A DNA stretch of 64,000 nt from Mycoplasmataceae bacterium (GTDB taxonomy: Bacteria > Bacillota_I > Bacilli_A > Mycoplasmatales > Mycoplasmoidaceae): positions 34,245-98,244 of the forward strand of contig JAIRTE010000024.1 of the NCBI GenBank assembly GCA_031255095.1, given 5' to 3'. Positions within the stretch are counted from its first letter, which is position 1; every line of letters begins with the position of its first letter. The position numbers and the translations under genes were made by a program. Under the pieces are notes generated by a model. That model ran no database searches. It saw only the letters and a program-made list of their open reading frames with translations, and was not told the origin of the DNA. Below are positions 51,911 to 62,914 of the stretch, one piece after another.

Positions 51911-52559
51911 AAAAATTAAAAGAGAACAAACTGTAGGTGAAGAAATAGGTAATGCTATTACCCATGGTGTAATGGCAATATTTGGTATATTTATTCTAAT
52001 ATATTGTTTGATCCATTCACATAATTGGCAACAATATTTAGGATCAACAATTTATGGTTTAAGTGTTGTTTTTTTATTTACTTTTTCATGTTTATATCAT
52101 GCAATAACACATAAATTTACAAAAACTGTTATTTTCAAAAGATTTGACCACATTTCAATTTATTTGTTAATTGGTGGTACTTATGCTCCAATATTACTTA
52201 ATTTGCCAACAATACAATGACCAATTGGAGTATTGCCTGCTGGTTTGGTGATATTTATTATCCAATGAGGATTAATTGCAATAGGTATTATTGCCAAGTC
52301 TATATGATTAAATAAATACCATTGATTGCATTTAATAATTTATTTAGCTCTTGGCTGAACTGCAGTATTTTTTGCAAAAGATGTGTTTGAATTTAATCTT
52401 ACTTTCTTAATACTTATTTTCTTAGGTGGTTTATTTTATAGTTTTGGTGTTATATTCTATATAAACCACAAAGTCAAATGATTTCATTTTGTTTGACATA
52501 TATTTGTAAATATTGCCTGTATATTACATTCAATTGCGATAATTTTATTTATTTTTTAA
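51903..52559 (+). CDS. Hemolysin III/PAQR-family membrane protein
   Basis: 218 aa, seven hydrophobic segments, eight TGA(Trp). N-terminal EEIGNAITHGVMAIFG, then SCLYHAI, FKRFDHISIYLLIGGTYAPI and a terminal WHIFVNIACILH: the three metal-ligand histidine motifs of the HlyIII/YqfA/PAQR family, membrane-embedded zinc proteins. Some members behave as pore-forming hemolysins, others as lipid hydrolases. Translationally coupled to the amidohydrolase by overlap. Confidence 0.9.
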
Positions 52560-52674
52560 ATTGCTTTCGTAAAGTGTTTATCTTATCGTTTTTTAATGTA
52601 ACCAAACAAAAAAATAAATATTTCAACTCCATAAATTTCTTTTTTTGCCAAAAAATGGAGATAACTAAAATAGT

Positions 52675-53886
52675 ATGATAGAAATCAAGCGTACATATTA
52701 TTTGGATAAAATACTTAAACTTAAAGATAAACCATTTATTAAAGTATTAACTGGAATTAGAAGGAGTGGTAAATTGACTATTTTAAATCAATATAAAACA
52801 ATTTTAAAAAATGAGTTTCATATCAGTGCAGATCAAATATTTTCATATGATTTTAATGATTATGAACATAATTCAAAATATAATTGGAAAACATTATTAG
52901 AGGAAATAATTAAAAAGAGTGTAAAAAATACAACTAATTATATTTTTTTGGATGAAATTCAAGAAATTGATAAATTCGAAAAAACATTAATTAGTTTATT
53001 TGAAAGCAAAAATATTAATTTTGATATCTATATCGCTGGTTCAAATTCTAAAATGTTTTCTACAGAACTAGCAACTTTATTAACTGGTAGAACTTATGAA
53101 ATTTTTATTTGCCCAATAACTTTTGATGAATTAAATAATTGTGAAAGATATACAATTAATTTGCGAGATTATTTAATATATGGGGGGTTGGGGATATTGA
53201 TGCCTATTTTCGATGAAACAATTCTAAAGCAAGAAACTTTAAAAAATGTTTTACAAGATACTATTACTAAAGATATCTGTGTTAGACATAAGCTTCATTA
53301 TTCTGAAGATATTTTAAAAATTATCAGATTTAGTTTTAAAAATATTGGCAGAGTAATTTCTGCTGCTAATATAGAAAATTTTTTAATTAGCAACAAAGAA
53401 ACAAAAATTACTTCTAAAACAATAATTAATTATTTAAATTGAATAACTGAATCTTCATTATTACAAAGAATTAAATATTTTAATGCTAAAACCAAAGAAG
53501 AATTGAGTTCAAAATCAAAATACTATGCTGGTGATTTAGGGATTTTGAGTTCTATAATTGGATTTGATATTAAAAGTGCAAAAGGATATCGTTTAGAAAA
53601 TCTAATATTTTTAGAACTTAAAAGGCGAGGTTATGAAATATTTACATATGCCGGCAAAAATAATTATGAAATAGATTTTGTTGCCAAAAAAATGGATACA
53701 ATAATTTATTATCAAATTACAGATAGATTAAGTGATGAAAATTACATAAGAGAAATTAGAAGTCTTTTATCAGTTAATGATAATTATGAAAAAATTATTT
53801 TAACTAATGAGATTGATGAAAATTTGGTTTTGCAGCCTAATGGAATAAAAATATTTTTAATTACTGAATGATTAAAAAATAATTAG
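52675..53886 (+). CDS. AAA_14/DUF4143 ATPase (copy 4), altered Walker A
   Basis: 403 aa. Walker A reads GIRRSGKLT at 27-35: the Ser/Thr directly after the P-loop Lys, which binds Mg-nucleotide, is Leu. Walker B IFLDEIQEIDKF, IAGSNSKMFS, and the DUF4143 tail (GYRLENLIFLELK, YEIDFV, YYQITD) are intact. The gene is full length, so it is either a diverged paralogue with impaired hydrolysis or an ATP-binding-only regulator. A run of six G occurs within it (53182-53187). Few Trp; two are TGA. Confidence 0.85.
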
Positions 53887-53980
53887 CTATACAACTATTT
53901 TTCTAAATTGAGTTTAGGAGATAATTCTGGTTTTTCATCTCAAAATGGGCAAATTTTAACATTAAAAAATGTAATTATGA

Positions 53981-54021
53981 CACTTTTTTAGTGTTAAAAA
54001 GTGCTTAATATTACACTTTTT
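53981..54021 (+). promoter_or_regulatory. Three-part alternative-hairpin element
   Basis: CACTTTTT (53981-53988) can pair with AAAAAGTG (53996-54003), which can alternatively pair with a second CACTTTTT (54014-54021). The two hairpins are mutually exclusive. Confidence 0.45.
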
Positions 54022-54332
54022 TGATATAACATACTTATTTTTAAAGCATTTGGTATTTGAAAAATAAAGGAATGATATGATCGCAAAACTTTAACACTTT
54101 AATTATTAAAGGTGCAAGACAAATTAAATCACATTTATTCCTCATTTAGTTGTACAATACATAAAACCAAAATAAATTGCAAAATTAAAAATCAAATAAT
54201 TAAAAATCAAATAATTAAAAATATCTTTTCGGTGTGAATACTAAATATATTGGAGCATTTTTATTTAAAAATGTGTGTTAGCTAATAAATAGTCCAACAG
54301 ATTTTATTAATTATAGCGCCATGTAGTCAAGA

Positions 54333-54364
54333 AAAAACCTCCAAGCTTAAATTAAAATTATAAT
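54333..54364 (+). promoter_or_regulatory. Composite promoter shared with the terminal structured RNA
   Basis: AAAAACCTCCAAGCTTA followed after 9 bp by TATAAT (54359-54364), six bases before the dut ATG. The same arrangement with 16/17 identical bases and identical 9-bp spacing occurs at 63682-63713. Confidence 0.6.
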
Positions 54365-54370
54365 ATATCC

Positions 54371-54886
54371 ATGCTAAACAATTTTACTTCAATTATCAAA
54401 ATGCAAGAAAAATTAGATTTGGATATTTTTCAAAAATTTTCAAAGACTTATGGTGAAACATTTGCTCAACGTAAATTAGCTTTGCTTGTAGAATTAGCTG
54501 AATTAGCTAATGAAGTAAGAAGTTTTAAATATTGAAGTTTAAAAGAAGCTAGCGATAAAGCAATTATTTTAGATGAATATGCTGATGGCTTGCATTTTAT
54601 TGCTGGCTTTTGTGTAATGTATAAAATTGAAGGCTTAATTGAAGTTAAAGATTTTGTTAAAATTGCTGATAAAAACAAAATAAGTAAAAAATTTAACAAA
54701 TTATTTGCAATTGCTTCTAGCCTTGATGAAGATGATAACAAAAAGAAATCAGTTAAAAAAATTGATAAATATTTTTCTAAATACTTGGAATTAGGCTATG
54801 CATTAGGTTTTAAATTTGCTGATATTCAAAATGCTTATTTAGCTAAACATGAAGTAAATATTAATAGACAAAAAAACAACTATTAA
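54371..54886 (+). CDS. Dimeric dUTP diphosphatase (MazG/dUTPase_2 type)
   Basis: 171 aa, one TGA(Trp). The metal-binding motif set ELAELANEVRSFKYW and LDEYADGLHF corresponds to the ExxE...ExxD pattern of all-alpha dimeric dUTPases, which hydrolyse dUTP to dUMP + PPi to keep uracil out of DNA. It follows a composite promoter element and is convergent with pth (2-bp gap). Confidence 0.87.
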
Positions 54887-54888
54887 TA

Positions 54889-55425
54889 TTAAATTTCATT
54901 AATCATACCAATTATCATATCACTAACTTGTTCAACAGCCTCATCAATTTTAATAAGTTCATATTCACTAAATTTTGAGGTCACAAACTCATTAATTTGC
55001 GTTTTATTTTCAGGTTTACCTATGCCAATTTTTATACGAGTGATACGATTGGTTTTCATCTTTAAAATAATATCTTTTAAACCATTATGGCCGCCATGAC
55101 CAGAATCTGTTTTAATTCTAGTTTTTCCTAATTCCATTGATAAATCATCACAAACTACTACAATATCATCTAAAAGTATTTTATAATATTCTGCCATTTT
55201 ACTAACAAAATCTCCGCTTAGATTCATATATGTTTGAGGTTTAGCAATAAACCAGCAAACATCATCATGAATAAATTTAGCAAAAACACCATTGAACATT
55301 TTTTCATTTGCTTCTAAATCTAATTTTGAAAGCATTCTATCAACTACCATAAATCCAACATTATGTCTAGTTCGGTGGTATTGACTAGTAGGATTTCCTA
55401 AACCAACAATCATTTTAAAATACAT
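54889..55425 (-). CDS. pth: Peptidyl-tRNA hydrolase
   Basis: 178 aa, normal length. GLGNP near the start, catalytic His21 in RTRHNVGF, PQTYMNLSG, and DDLSMELGKTRIKTDSGHGGHNGLKDI: complete active-site set. It cleaves peptidyl-tRNA released during translation. The ATG follows the upstream gene's TAA without a gap (TAAATG), so the pair is translationally coupled. Confidence 0.95.
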   Translation of the reverse strand: MYFKMIVGLGNPTSQYHRTRHNVGFMVVDRMLSKLDLEANEKMFNGVFAKFIHDDVCWFIAKPQTYMNLSGDFVSKMAEYYKILLDDIVVVCDDLSMELGKTRIKTDSGHGGHNGLKDIILKMKTNRITRIKIGIGKPENKTQINEFVTSKFSEYELIKIDEAVEQVSDMIIGMINEI

Positions 55426-56259
55426 TTACTTTAATTTTAATTCCATTAATTCTAAAGTTTTAGAATTTTCTCTTCTGCCTATGGCATTTGTAACATGCCC
55501 TTTTGCATATGAGATATCATGTGTATGTCCATGAATAAATAAAACATTTTTATTTTTTTTATTATTAATTCTTTGGTCTGAAAACCAATATGTACGTTCT
55601 AATTTTTCCTTTTTTGAAAATCTTGATTCAGGACTAAATTCATCATAAAAATACATTGGATAATGTGTGGCAACAACAATATTTTTATACTTGATGTTAT
55701 TAATAACTGAATTAGCAAAACTAATTCATTTTTTATTTTGTTTTTTAATTCATTCAAAATTTCATTGTTTAAATTTAGTACCCCATTCAAATTTAGATAA
55801 TTCATTTTCTGTTAATTTATGTTCAGGAGTAGAAAAACTACTTCATCCCACATCACCTATCAAATACCAATCTTTTTCCAAATTAACAATTTGTCCACAA
55901 TCTAAAAATTTAAAATTTTTAAGTGTTTTAGTTTTTGAAGCTATTAAACTTAAAAACTTATCTCATGCAGCAGAGGTTTGTGGTTTAGCATTTTTAAATT
56001 TTGTTTTATCTAATGGTGTAACATTACTTCTTTCAGCAAGTCAAAAAAATTCATGGTTACCTAAAGTTCAATATCCTTTGATACCTAATTTATCTATTTC
56101 TTTAACAAATCTAAGTGTTTTACGATAGTCATTTGCAAAATCACCATTAATAATAAATTTTGCATCATCCTTATTTTTTATTAATAAATCATAAAATTTC
56201 TGTTTTTCGGCTTCATCTTTGTAATCTAAATGTAAATCACTGATATAATAATATTTCAT
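55426..56259 (-). CDS. Calcineurin-like metallophosphoesterase
   Basis: 277 aa; numerous TGA(Trp). Motifs in order: SDLHLD near the N-terminus, GDFAND, GNHEF, VVATHYP, and HGHTHD: all metal-binding motifs of the class III/calcineurin-like phosphoesterase fold. Cytoplasmic, likely acting on a phosphodiester or phosphomonoester; substrate unspecified. Upstream partner of pth. Confidence 0.9.
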
Positions 56260-56274
56260 ACTCTTATTATAAAA

Positions 56275-57144
56275 CTATGCAGACACTTTTTCATTTGTTT
56301 TATTCTTAATTGTTGGTTTTATATGCAATATTTCCCTTGCTTCCTCAATAATAAAAGGTTTTTTTAGTATTTCAAAAGTGAAACATAATGTTAATAGATA
56401 GATACAATTTATTAAATCAATAAAATTAAATGTTCATAATATTTGTATCATGAATTCTCCTTCATGATTAAATATATCTATGGTAGTTGAAATAATAGGA
56501 TTAATAATTAATATACCTAAAGAAACTATTTTTAACATTAAATATGTTTTTTTCTCTTTGGCATAGTTAATAACAAAAACTATAACAAATGTTATACAAG
56601 ATACAATTTTGGTTAAATCAGTTAGCAATCAAAACAAATAATGTTCTTCAAAGAAAGATTTAAAATCAAATACAACAATAAAAAATGTAATCAAATAAAA
56701 TATTAGTGTTGTAAGATAAAACATATCACCAAATTTTCATAAGTTTAGAGCAAAACATGAAAATGATAAGGATAATGAAATCAAGATAAAATATTCATTG
56801 ATTCTGAAGAATATATTAAATATTTCATTATCTATTCCAAAAGCAGCACTAATACAAATACCAATATGAAAAAGCATATAAAAAATTGTAAACATGTATG
56901 TGACAAAATAAAAAATAAAAAAACTATTAGTCTTTCTATTTTTTAATGTGTAATATAATAGAGTACCAATTACTAAGCAAAGCAATATTAAAACAAACAT
57001 TAACGTAAAATTTAATCCAGTTATATTTTTTAAAAATTTCGTCGTTAAAAAAGAAGTAATTTCAACAATATTAATTAATGATAAAAATAATAAAGCAATA
57101 AATGATGTTAATTTAATATATTTATGCTTAATTTTGTTCTCCAT
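56275..57144 (-). CDS. Integral membrane protein, unknown
   Basis: 289 aa, about eight hydrophobic segments separated by short charged loops, with a C-terminal cytoplasmic tail (EEAREILHIKPTIKNK). A few TGA(Trp) at helix ends. No family recognised. Only 16 bp separate its ATG from the divergent membrane protein, and the two promoters must interlock. Confidence 0.7.
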
Positions 57145-57160
57145 ATAATATATTTATATT
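57145..57160. promoter_or_regulatory. Interlocked divergent promoters between membrane genes
   Basis: Only ATAATATATTTATATT separates the two start codons. The plus-strand TATAAT (57144-57149) overlaps the minus start codon, and the minus-strand CATAAT (57163-57158) overlaps the plus start codon. Confidence 0.6.
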
Positions 57161-57865
57161 ATGATTAATGTTAAGGAATTTCGTGTAGAACGTAAGATTC
57201 CTAAATTCATAAAATACATATTACTATCATTTATTTTATTGTTTGCAGTTGTTCTAATTTTACAATTTTTTGAAGTAATATTTTCACTTTATGAATCTTG
57301 ACATTTATGAAATTTTTGAGTTTGCTCATTCTTTTTATTATTATTAGGAATTTTATATTCAATGCTATTTTTAATAACTGATGAATATCATGTTAAAAAT
57401 AATTTAACATTTTTAACACGAATAATTCTTATCTCATCATTTTTATTTCAATTATCTGGTTGTTTATTTTCAATTGCATCAAATTATGAATCTACTCATG
57501 AAAATGATAAAGTATGAGATTTTTTTGGTCATTACGGTTATTGAGCTTTAGCTCTAATATTTTTTTCCTTTCCATTAATATTATTTAGTATTTATATTCA
57601 ATCTAGAGCTTCCAATATTCAATTTAATTCTTTAAATGCTCTGCTATTGCAATTGCAAAAAGATTTACCAAAAAATCAAGATGAATATAAAAAAATTTAT
57701 GATACATTAAACAATATTGGTAGATTAAATATTGTCGAATCTGATGAAGTAGATTTAGCTTTAGAGGAAAAAAATATTAATGTTGTGGAGAAAAAAATTA
57801 AATTAAACACTGAAGATAGGAATGTTGTCAAAAAAGAAGATATTATTAAAGAAAGAAAAATTTAA
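57161..57865 (+). CDS. Membrane protein with charged coiled tail
   Basis: 234 aa. Four hydrophobic helices in the first ~140 residues, several TGA(Trp), then a hydrophilic, Lys/Glu/Asn-rich C-terminal tail (LQKDLPKNQDEYKKIYDTL...) with coiled-coil character. No family recognised. Divergent partner of the preceding membrane gene. Confidence 0.68.
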
Positions 57866-58410
57866 ATATTAGTTTAAATATCTACATGATAGTACTCTCA
57901 TATAGATATAGTGTTGTGAGTGACCAACCATTGTCTTAAGCAAGAAAACAATAGTTATTCACTGTTATTATATGATGCTAAATCACAAATTAACATCATT
58001 AATTATTAAATATTTTTCTTAATATAATTAAAAATAATTTAGTTTTTACAAATTTACAAAAATTTCCATACCAAAATTTTGCAATATGAGTCTAAAAATA
58101 TAAGTGTTTTGGTTACTTTTGGTAGGGAAAAAATCTGAAAAAAGTACTCATTTTTGACCTAATGGTACAAAAAAAGTGCTTTTTTTGGCCACTTTACATA
58201 GGGAAAAATGCCTTTAACTATAGTGCTTGTTGCATAATTTTAAAATTTTTTAATTGTCATTTTGATGCACTTTCTAAGAACAAGTTTATTTACTTGTGCC
58301 AGCCAATTATTGAACAATGATAAAAAATAATTTAGGATTTTTGCAGATATCTATTTATCTAATGAAAAAGTCGCTTAGTTTTTAATACCATACTATAATT
58401 AATTTAAAAT
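57866..58410. other. 545-bp intergenic region with hairpin and dispersed motif
   Basis: No gene seen. A stem AGTGA/TCACT enclosing ATTGT/ACAAT lies in about 57909-57963. At 58163 there is a copy of the TGG(T/G)ACAAAAA motif, and at 58184-58202 an inverted copy of CCTATGTAAAGTGGCCAAA, the core of the repeats flanking the coiled-coil gene near 32.7 kb. The HAD gene's TATAAT is near 58393. Confidence 0.5.
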
Positions 58411-59187
58411 ATGATTAAAGGAATAATTTTTGATTTTGGTGGCACTTTATATAAGGACAACAAACAAACTACTGATGCACATTTCCAGGAAATTGGTGAA
58501 ATATTAATTAATTTCCTTAAACGCCATGGAATTAACATTGATATGAAGGCTAAAAACTTTTATGCTGAAATCATTCAAAAAATTCAATATTCAAAAATTT
58601 ATTATAAAAAACATGATGATATTGAATTTTCACCATACAAATTATTAAAACACATTGTTTTGAAAGATTTTATCAAAACTAAACAATTACCAACACTAAA
58701 AATTATTGCTAATAATTTTGTAAATATTATTATGAATTATGAATCTGCCATTAGAGATGGTAATTTTAGATCTAATGCTGCTGAAGTATTAAAATACTTA
58801 AATGGTAAATATAAAATTGGTTTAATTTCTAATTCTTGTTCCCATGATTTTGTTTTAATAAAATTATTAAAAGAGAATATTTATCAATACTTTGATGAAA
58901 ATTGCATTTTAATTTCTTCACAAGTTGGTATTAGGAAACCAAATAAATTAATTTTTACTGAAGCAGCTAAGGAATTAGATTTATTACCTGAAGAATGTAT
59001 TTATGTTGGTGATACAACTCATGAAGATGTAGAAGGGGCAAGAAAGGCTGGTTTTGCTGGTTCTATAAGGGTAACAAATGATATACCATATGAAAATATT
59101 GATGCTTTTCCAAATGACACAAATTATCTAATTAATGATTTAAATGATATTGAATCAAAAATTTATTTAATTGAGAAATTGAAATAA
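58411..59187 (+). CDS. HAD-superfamily hydrolase
   Basis: 258 aa, no Trp. Motif I FDFGGTL with nucleophile Asp8, motif II LISNS, motif III in VGIRKPNKLIF, motif IV VGDTTHEDVEGA. A helical cap lies between motifs I and II (type IA). Phosphatase or phosphomutase on a small metabolite; the second Asp of the usual DxD is Gly, as in several IA members. TATAAT about 11 nt before ATG. Likely independent of the ABC operon, which has its own promoter. Confidence 0.9.
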   Translation: MIKGIIFDFGGTLYKDNKQTTDAHFQEIGEILINFLKRHGINIDMKAKNFYAEIIQKIQYSKIYYKKHDDIEFSPYKLLKHIVLKDFIKTKQLPTLKIIANNFVNIIMNYESAIRDGNFRSNAAEVLKYLNGKYKIGLISNSCSHDFVLIKLLKENIYQYFDENCILISSQVGIRKPNKLIFTEAAKELDLLPEECIYVGDTTHEDVEGARKAGFAGSIRVTNDIPYENIDAFPNDTNYLINDLNDIESKIYLIEKLK

Positions 59188-59189
59188 AT

Positions 59190-59215
59190 TATAATTGATA
59201 TATACTTATATATCA
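59190..59215 (+). promoter_or_regulatory. TATAAT followed by perfect inverted repeat reaching the ATG
   Basis: TATAAT at 59190-59195 is followed directly by TGATATATA and TATATATCA around CT; the right arm overlaps the A of the lipoprotein ATG. Confidence 0.55.
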
Positions 59216-61086
59216 TGAATATTAGAAGGGTTTTATTGGCTTTTGCTTTAGGACTTGGTGTTTTGTGCCCAATAACTTTTTTATCAATTTCCACTTTAAC
59301 TTCATGTTCTGTAGTTAAACCAACATTATCTACTACTTCAAATATTACAACTTTTTGGCGAAATGGAAATACTTTTACAGCAAATTCCATTTGAGATGGT
59401 TATTATCAAAGTGATATATTAGAACCAAAAGTTACAATTCCTGCAGAACATAAAAATGACATTGAATCAAAGCCATTTCTTAGAAAAGATGAAAGAAATA
59501 AATTTTTATTTGTTGATATAGAATTTACTTTTAAAACTTCCCCAACAAATGAATCAAAACCATTTGACATAAAAGTGGAATGACTTTTAGACCATACAAA
59601 TTTAAAAAAAGAAACTTTGATTCATGTTGAAAAACCTAAACCTTCTTATATTGGTTATAAAGGTGATGTCAACATCACTACAAAACCAAAAAAGCAAGAT
59701 TATCATTTATTAAAAAAGGAATATAGTTGTATAGAAAGTATTAATGAGTTATATAATTATGATCCATCTGGACAACCTGAAGAATCAATCGAAAATTTTA
59801 TTGAAACTAATTTAAATAATGATTTCATTTATTATGCTAGTTTGGCCCATAAACAACTTGAATGTCTATTTATCGATGATACCTTTAATATTAAACTCAA
59901 TCCTTCTACCTTTAAGATGCATTATGATTATTTATATAACTATGCAACACATGTCTTTGATTACATAAAAATTGATTTTGAAATGAGTTCAAAATTATAT
60001 TTAAATATTTTACCTATCCAAAGTTTAGATATTAATGTTTCATATTCTTGGGGTGGACATGAAGAAGGAGAAACAGGGCCTCAATTATTAGGCGCCTTCA
60101 CACCTAATTATTGAGATGATCGAAAAACACATTTTCCTACTGGCTATGATGGAAAAATTCATACTTATATTCCTTATACTCAAACTTTTTTACAATTAGT
60201 TCCTTCAAGTTTAAAATCTTATCAATATTATGATTTTTCCATTAAACCACCTAAGGGAGGTTTACCAATTAATATTAATTTAGGTAAACATTTATATAAT
60301 GCCACACAACCACGTTTTTTTGGTTTAGAATTTGCTAATGGCCAAGGACATTTTTCTACTTATAATCCTGCTAAGGCTGCAGAGACTGATTCATTGGCTG
60401 CTATGCAATTGTATTTACCAAGTATGAAATTAAGCAATGTTGTTTTTGATGAAAATGTAAATGCTTTTACTGAACCTAATCATGCAATAAAAATACATAA
60501 AAACTTTAGTAATATTGGAAAATTATTACCAAATTTTAAAGATGTTTATGGTAATTCTTCCCAAACTCGTATTCAAAAAAGAAAAGAATTTGCAACAAAT
60601 TTTTTAAAACCTATGGATAATAACTACATTGAAGGTGTGTACACAGGTAATTTTAATGAATTCATCAAAAATTGTAAAAATAAATTTGACTTATTTGATA
60701 AAGCTGTGAATATAAGTCAGTATGACATTAGTATTTTTAAAGATGAATTCAGTGATCAACAGGAAGAATTTTTTGGTTTCTTACCGTATTATAAAATATT
60801 TTCATCACCTTCTGTTGGTTTGTGAGCACAACCAGATCTAAAATGAGGTAATAATTATGGCATGTATCCAATTGTTCAAAAACCAGATCCTGTTTATCCA
60901 AAAAATCCATTTATTAAAATAAGAGATCATGAATTGATAGAATATGATGATAAAAATGATGAATTTACTTTATTTACTGTCCCACTAAATAATTTATTTA
61001 ACACTGATAATATGGAACCTTCAATTGATGGTGCTTTCAGCTATTCTGCTGAACTTTTAAGAGGAATTAATAATTTTAACTTTTAA
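59215..61086 (+). CDS. ABC-associated surface lipoprotein
   Basis: 623 aa, several TGA(Trp). Lipobox LTSC with Cys at residue 31. The mature part has no recognised domain; it is Asn/Asp/aromatic-rich with many short beta-like segments (ILPIQSLDINVSYSW). It heads a three-gene unit: 3 bp later the permease, then the ATPase. It may be the solute- or ligand-binding component, or an export substrate, of that transporter. Confidence 0.8.
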
Positions 61087-61089
61087 AAT

Positions 61090-61833
61090 ATGGATAATAT
61101 GATTATGGCTTCTTTTAGAAAATTTAATACTATTTTTTTAATTTCTATTAAGAGATTATTGGTTTCTAAAGCTTTTTATGTATTTTTAGTTATTAACATC
61201 ATTGTTAATGCTTGTAATTTTATTTTAATACCTTGAATTACAGAATGAGGGCATTTAGAAAATTATTATATTACTGATACATGACCAATTCTTACTTCAC
61301 AAGTTGTTTTTTCTATGTGTGCAATAATTTCAGCAATTATTGGAGAAGTTAATGTGGTTCATGGAGAAAGAACATTTTTTCTTTCTAAATCGATTAAAAG
61401 AGATGTATTCTTATATGCAAAATGTTTATCAAGTTTAATTGTTGCTTTAATATTATTAGTACCAACAATATGTTTTATTGTTGGTATAGTTATATGAGAA
61501 AAAATCAAATTTAATAATAATATTTTTGGTAATCATGGTATTAATCCTATTTCTTATTTCTTTAGTTTAATAACAATCACTTTAATGTGTTCTATTTTAA
61601 CTACCATTTTTAGATACAAAATGCCGGTTGCTGTTGCTACATCTATATTTTCAACTTACATTGTTGTTTATGCAATTTTGTATCCACTTCTTTTGGAGTT
61701 GTATAAGGGTGATTTTGATGATCTAAATAGATTTTGATGATTGACTTCTCCAATTATTTTAAGTGGATTTGCTTTAGCCGTTTCGCTACCAATTGGTATA
61801 ATTTTATTTAAGAAAGGTAATATTGACAATTAA
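61090..61833 (+). CDS. ABC transporter permease (ABC-2-like)
   Basis: 247 aa, about six hydrophobic helices, six TGA(Trp). A helix pair surrounding IIGEVNVVHGERTFFLSKSIKRD resembles the cytoplasmic coupling region of ABC-2-type permeases. Overall pattern (short N-terminus, three helices, coupling loop, three helices) fits. Followed 5 bp later by the ATPase. Confidence 0.78.
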
Positions 61834-61838
61834 ACATT

Positions 61839-62867
61839 ATGGCTACTAAAAAAATAACTCCTACGAAGAAAGTAACACACCCAACTAAGAAAGTTGGTTA
61901 TTCAACTAAAAAATTATCAAATAAGGAGATTATGACAAAAGCATTTTCTGATACTAAACTTTGAGGTGCTGATAAGGTAAGTGAATACTTAGATTCTAAT
62001 GGTATGAAAATTATTACCAAAAGAGACAAAAAAAGTACAGGAACTAAAGAAGTTAAACTACATACAGGAACCAAAAAGGTTCCTGTTAGTAAATATGCAA
62101 TTGAAGTAAATGATATCACTGTATCTGCTAAGAAGTCAATCTTTACTAAAAGAGTTAATTTAATAAGTAATGTTAGTTTTAATGTTCCTATTGGTAATGT
62201 TACAGTATTTATTGGTCATAATGGAGCAGGTAAAACTACTACTACTAAGGCCATTTTGGACTTTGTGAAATTAGATACAGGTAGTATTAAAATTTTTGGC
62301 GTTGACCATAAAAATCATAATTCAAGAAAAGATATTGGTTATATCCCAGAAAAAAATGATATTAAAAATATTACTGTTAATGAATTTTTTCACCAAATTG
62401 GTGCTTTTTATGACTTAAACACAAAACAAACTAATGAAAGAGTTTTAGATTTGATAAAATTCTTTGATTTTTCAAAAAGTAATTTAAAGAAAAGAATCAA
62501 TAAATTATCATCTGGAGAAAAGAAAATTATTAATTTTATACAAGCATTTTTTGTTCAACATAGTTTAATACTTATGGATGAACCAACAGATAATTTAGAC
62601 CCTCAAACTAGAGATTTATTTTGGGAATTCATTGAACATTATCGTAAACAACATCCTCAAACTTCTTTTTTAATTGTTACTCATAATTTGGATGAAATTC
62701 AAAAATATGCTGATTATTTAATTTTTATGAACAAAGGTATAATTAAACAAACAATGAAATATGATGGACATGAAGGCTTGAGGCATTTGTATAAAAATTT
62801 GCGTGATAAATGAAATAGTAAAGTAGATAAAGATTCTAGTCAGGTTTCTTCTAAAAAAGTTGTGTAA
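61839..62867 (+). CDS. ABC transporter ATPase with Lys/Thr-rich N-terminal extension
   Basis: 342 aa. The first ~90 residues (MATKKITPTKKVTHPTKK...) are Lys/Thr-rich and low-complexity with no counterpart in ordinary ABC ATPases. The ATPase domain then shows Walker A GHNGAGKTTT near residue 126, Q-loop region, signature LSSGEKK near 223, Walker B ILMDEPTDNLD and the H-loop VTHNLDE. Two TGA(Trp). Drives the adjacent permease. The basic tail could bind acidic lipid, RNA or the membrane. Confidence 0.88.
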
Positions 62868-62914
62868 CTTTAATCACCTGATTTAGTGACACTGCACATA
62901 ATTTTGTGTAACTT

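Larger units (their letters stand above)
53887..54370. other. Intergenic region with hairpins, 15-bp tandem repeat and composite promoter
   Basis: No gene seen. Contains the second copy of the AGTTTAGGAGATAATT hairpin (about 53921-53946), a three-part CACTTTTT / AAAAAGTG / CACTTTTT arrangement (53981-54021), a 15-bp tandem repeat ATTAAAAATCAAATA (54184-54223, 2.7 copies), and the composite promoter AAAAACCTCCAAGCTTA with TATAAT 9 bp later (54333-54364). Confidence 0.55.
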
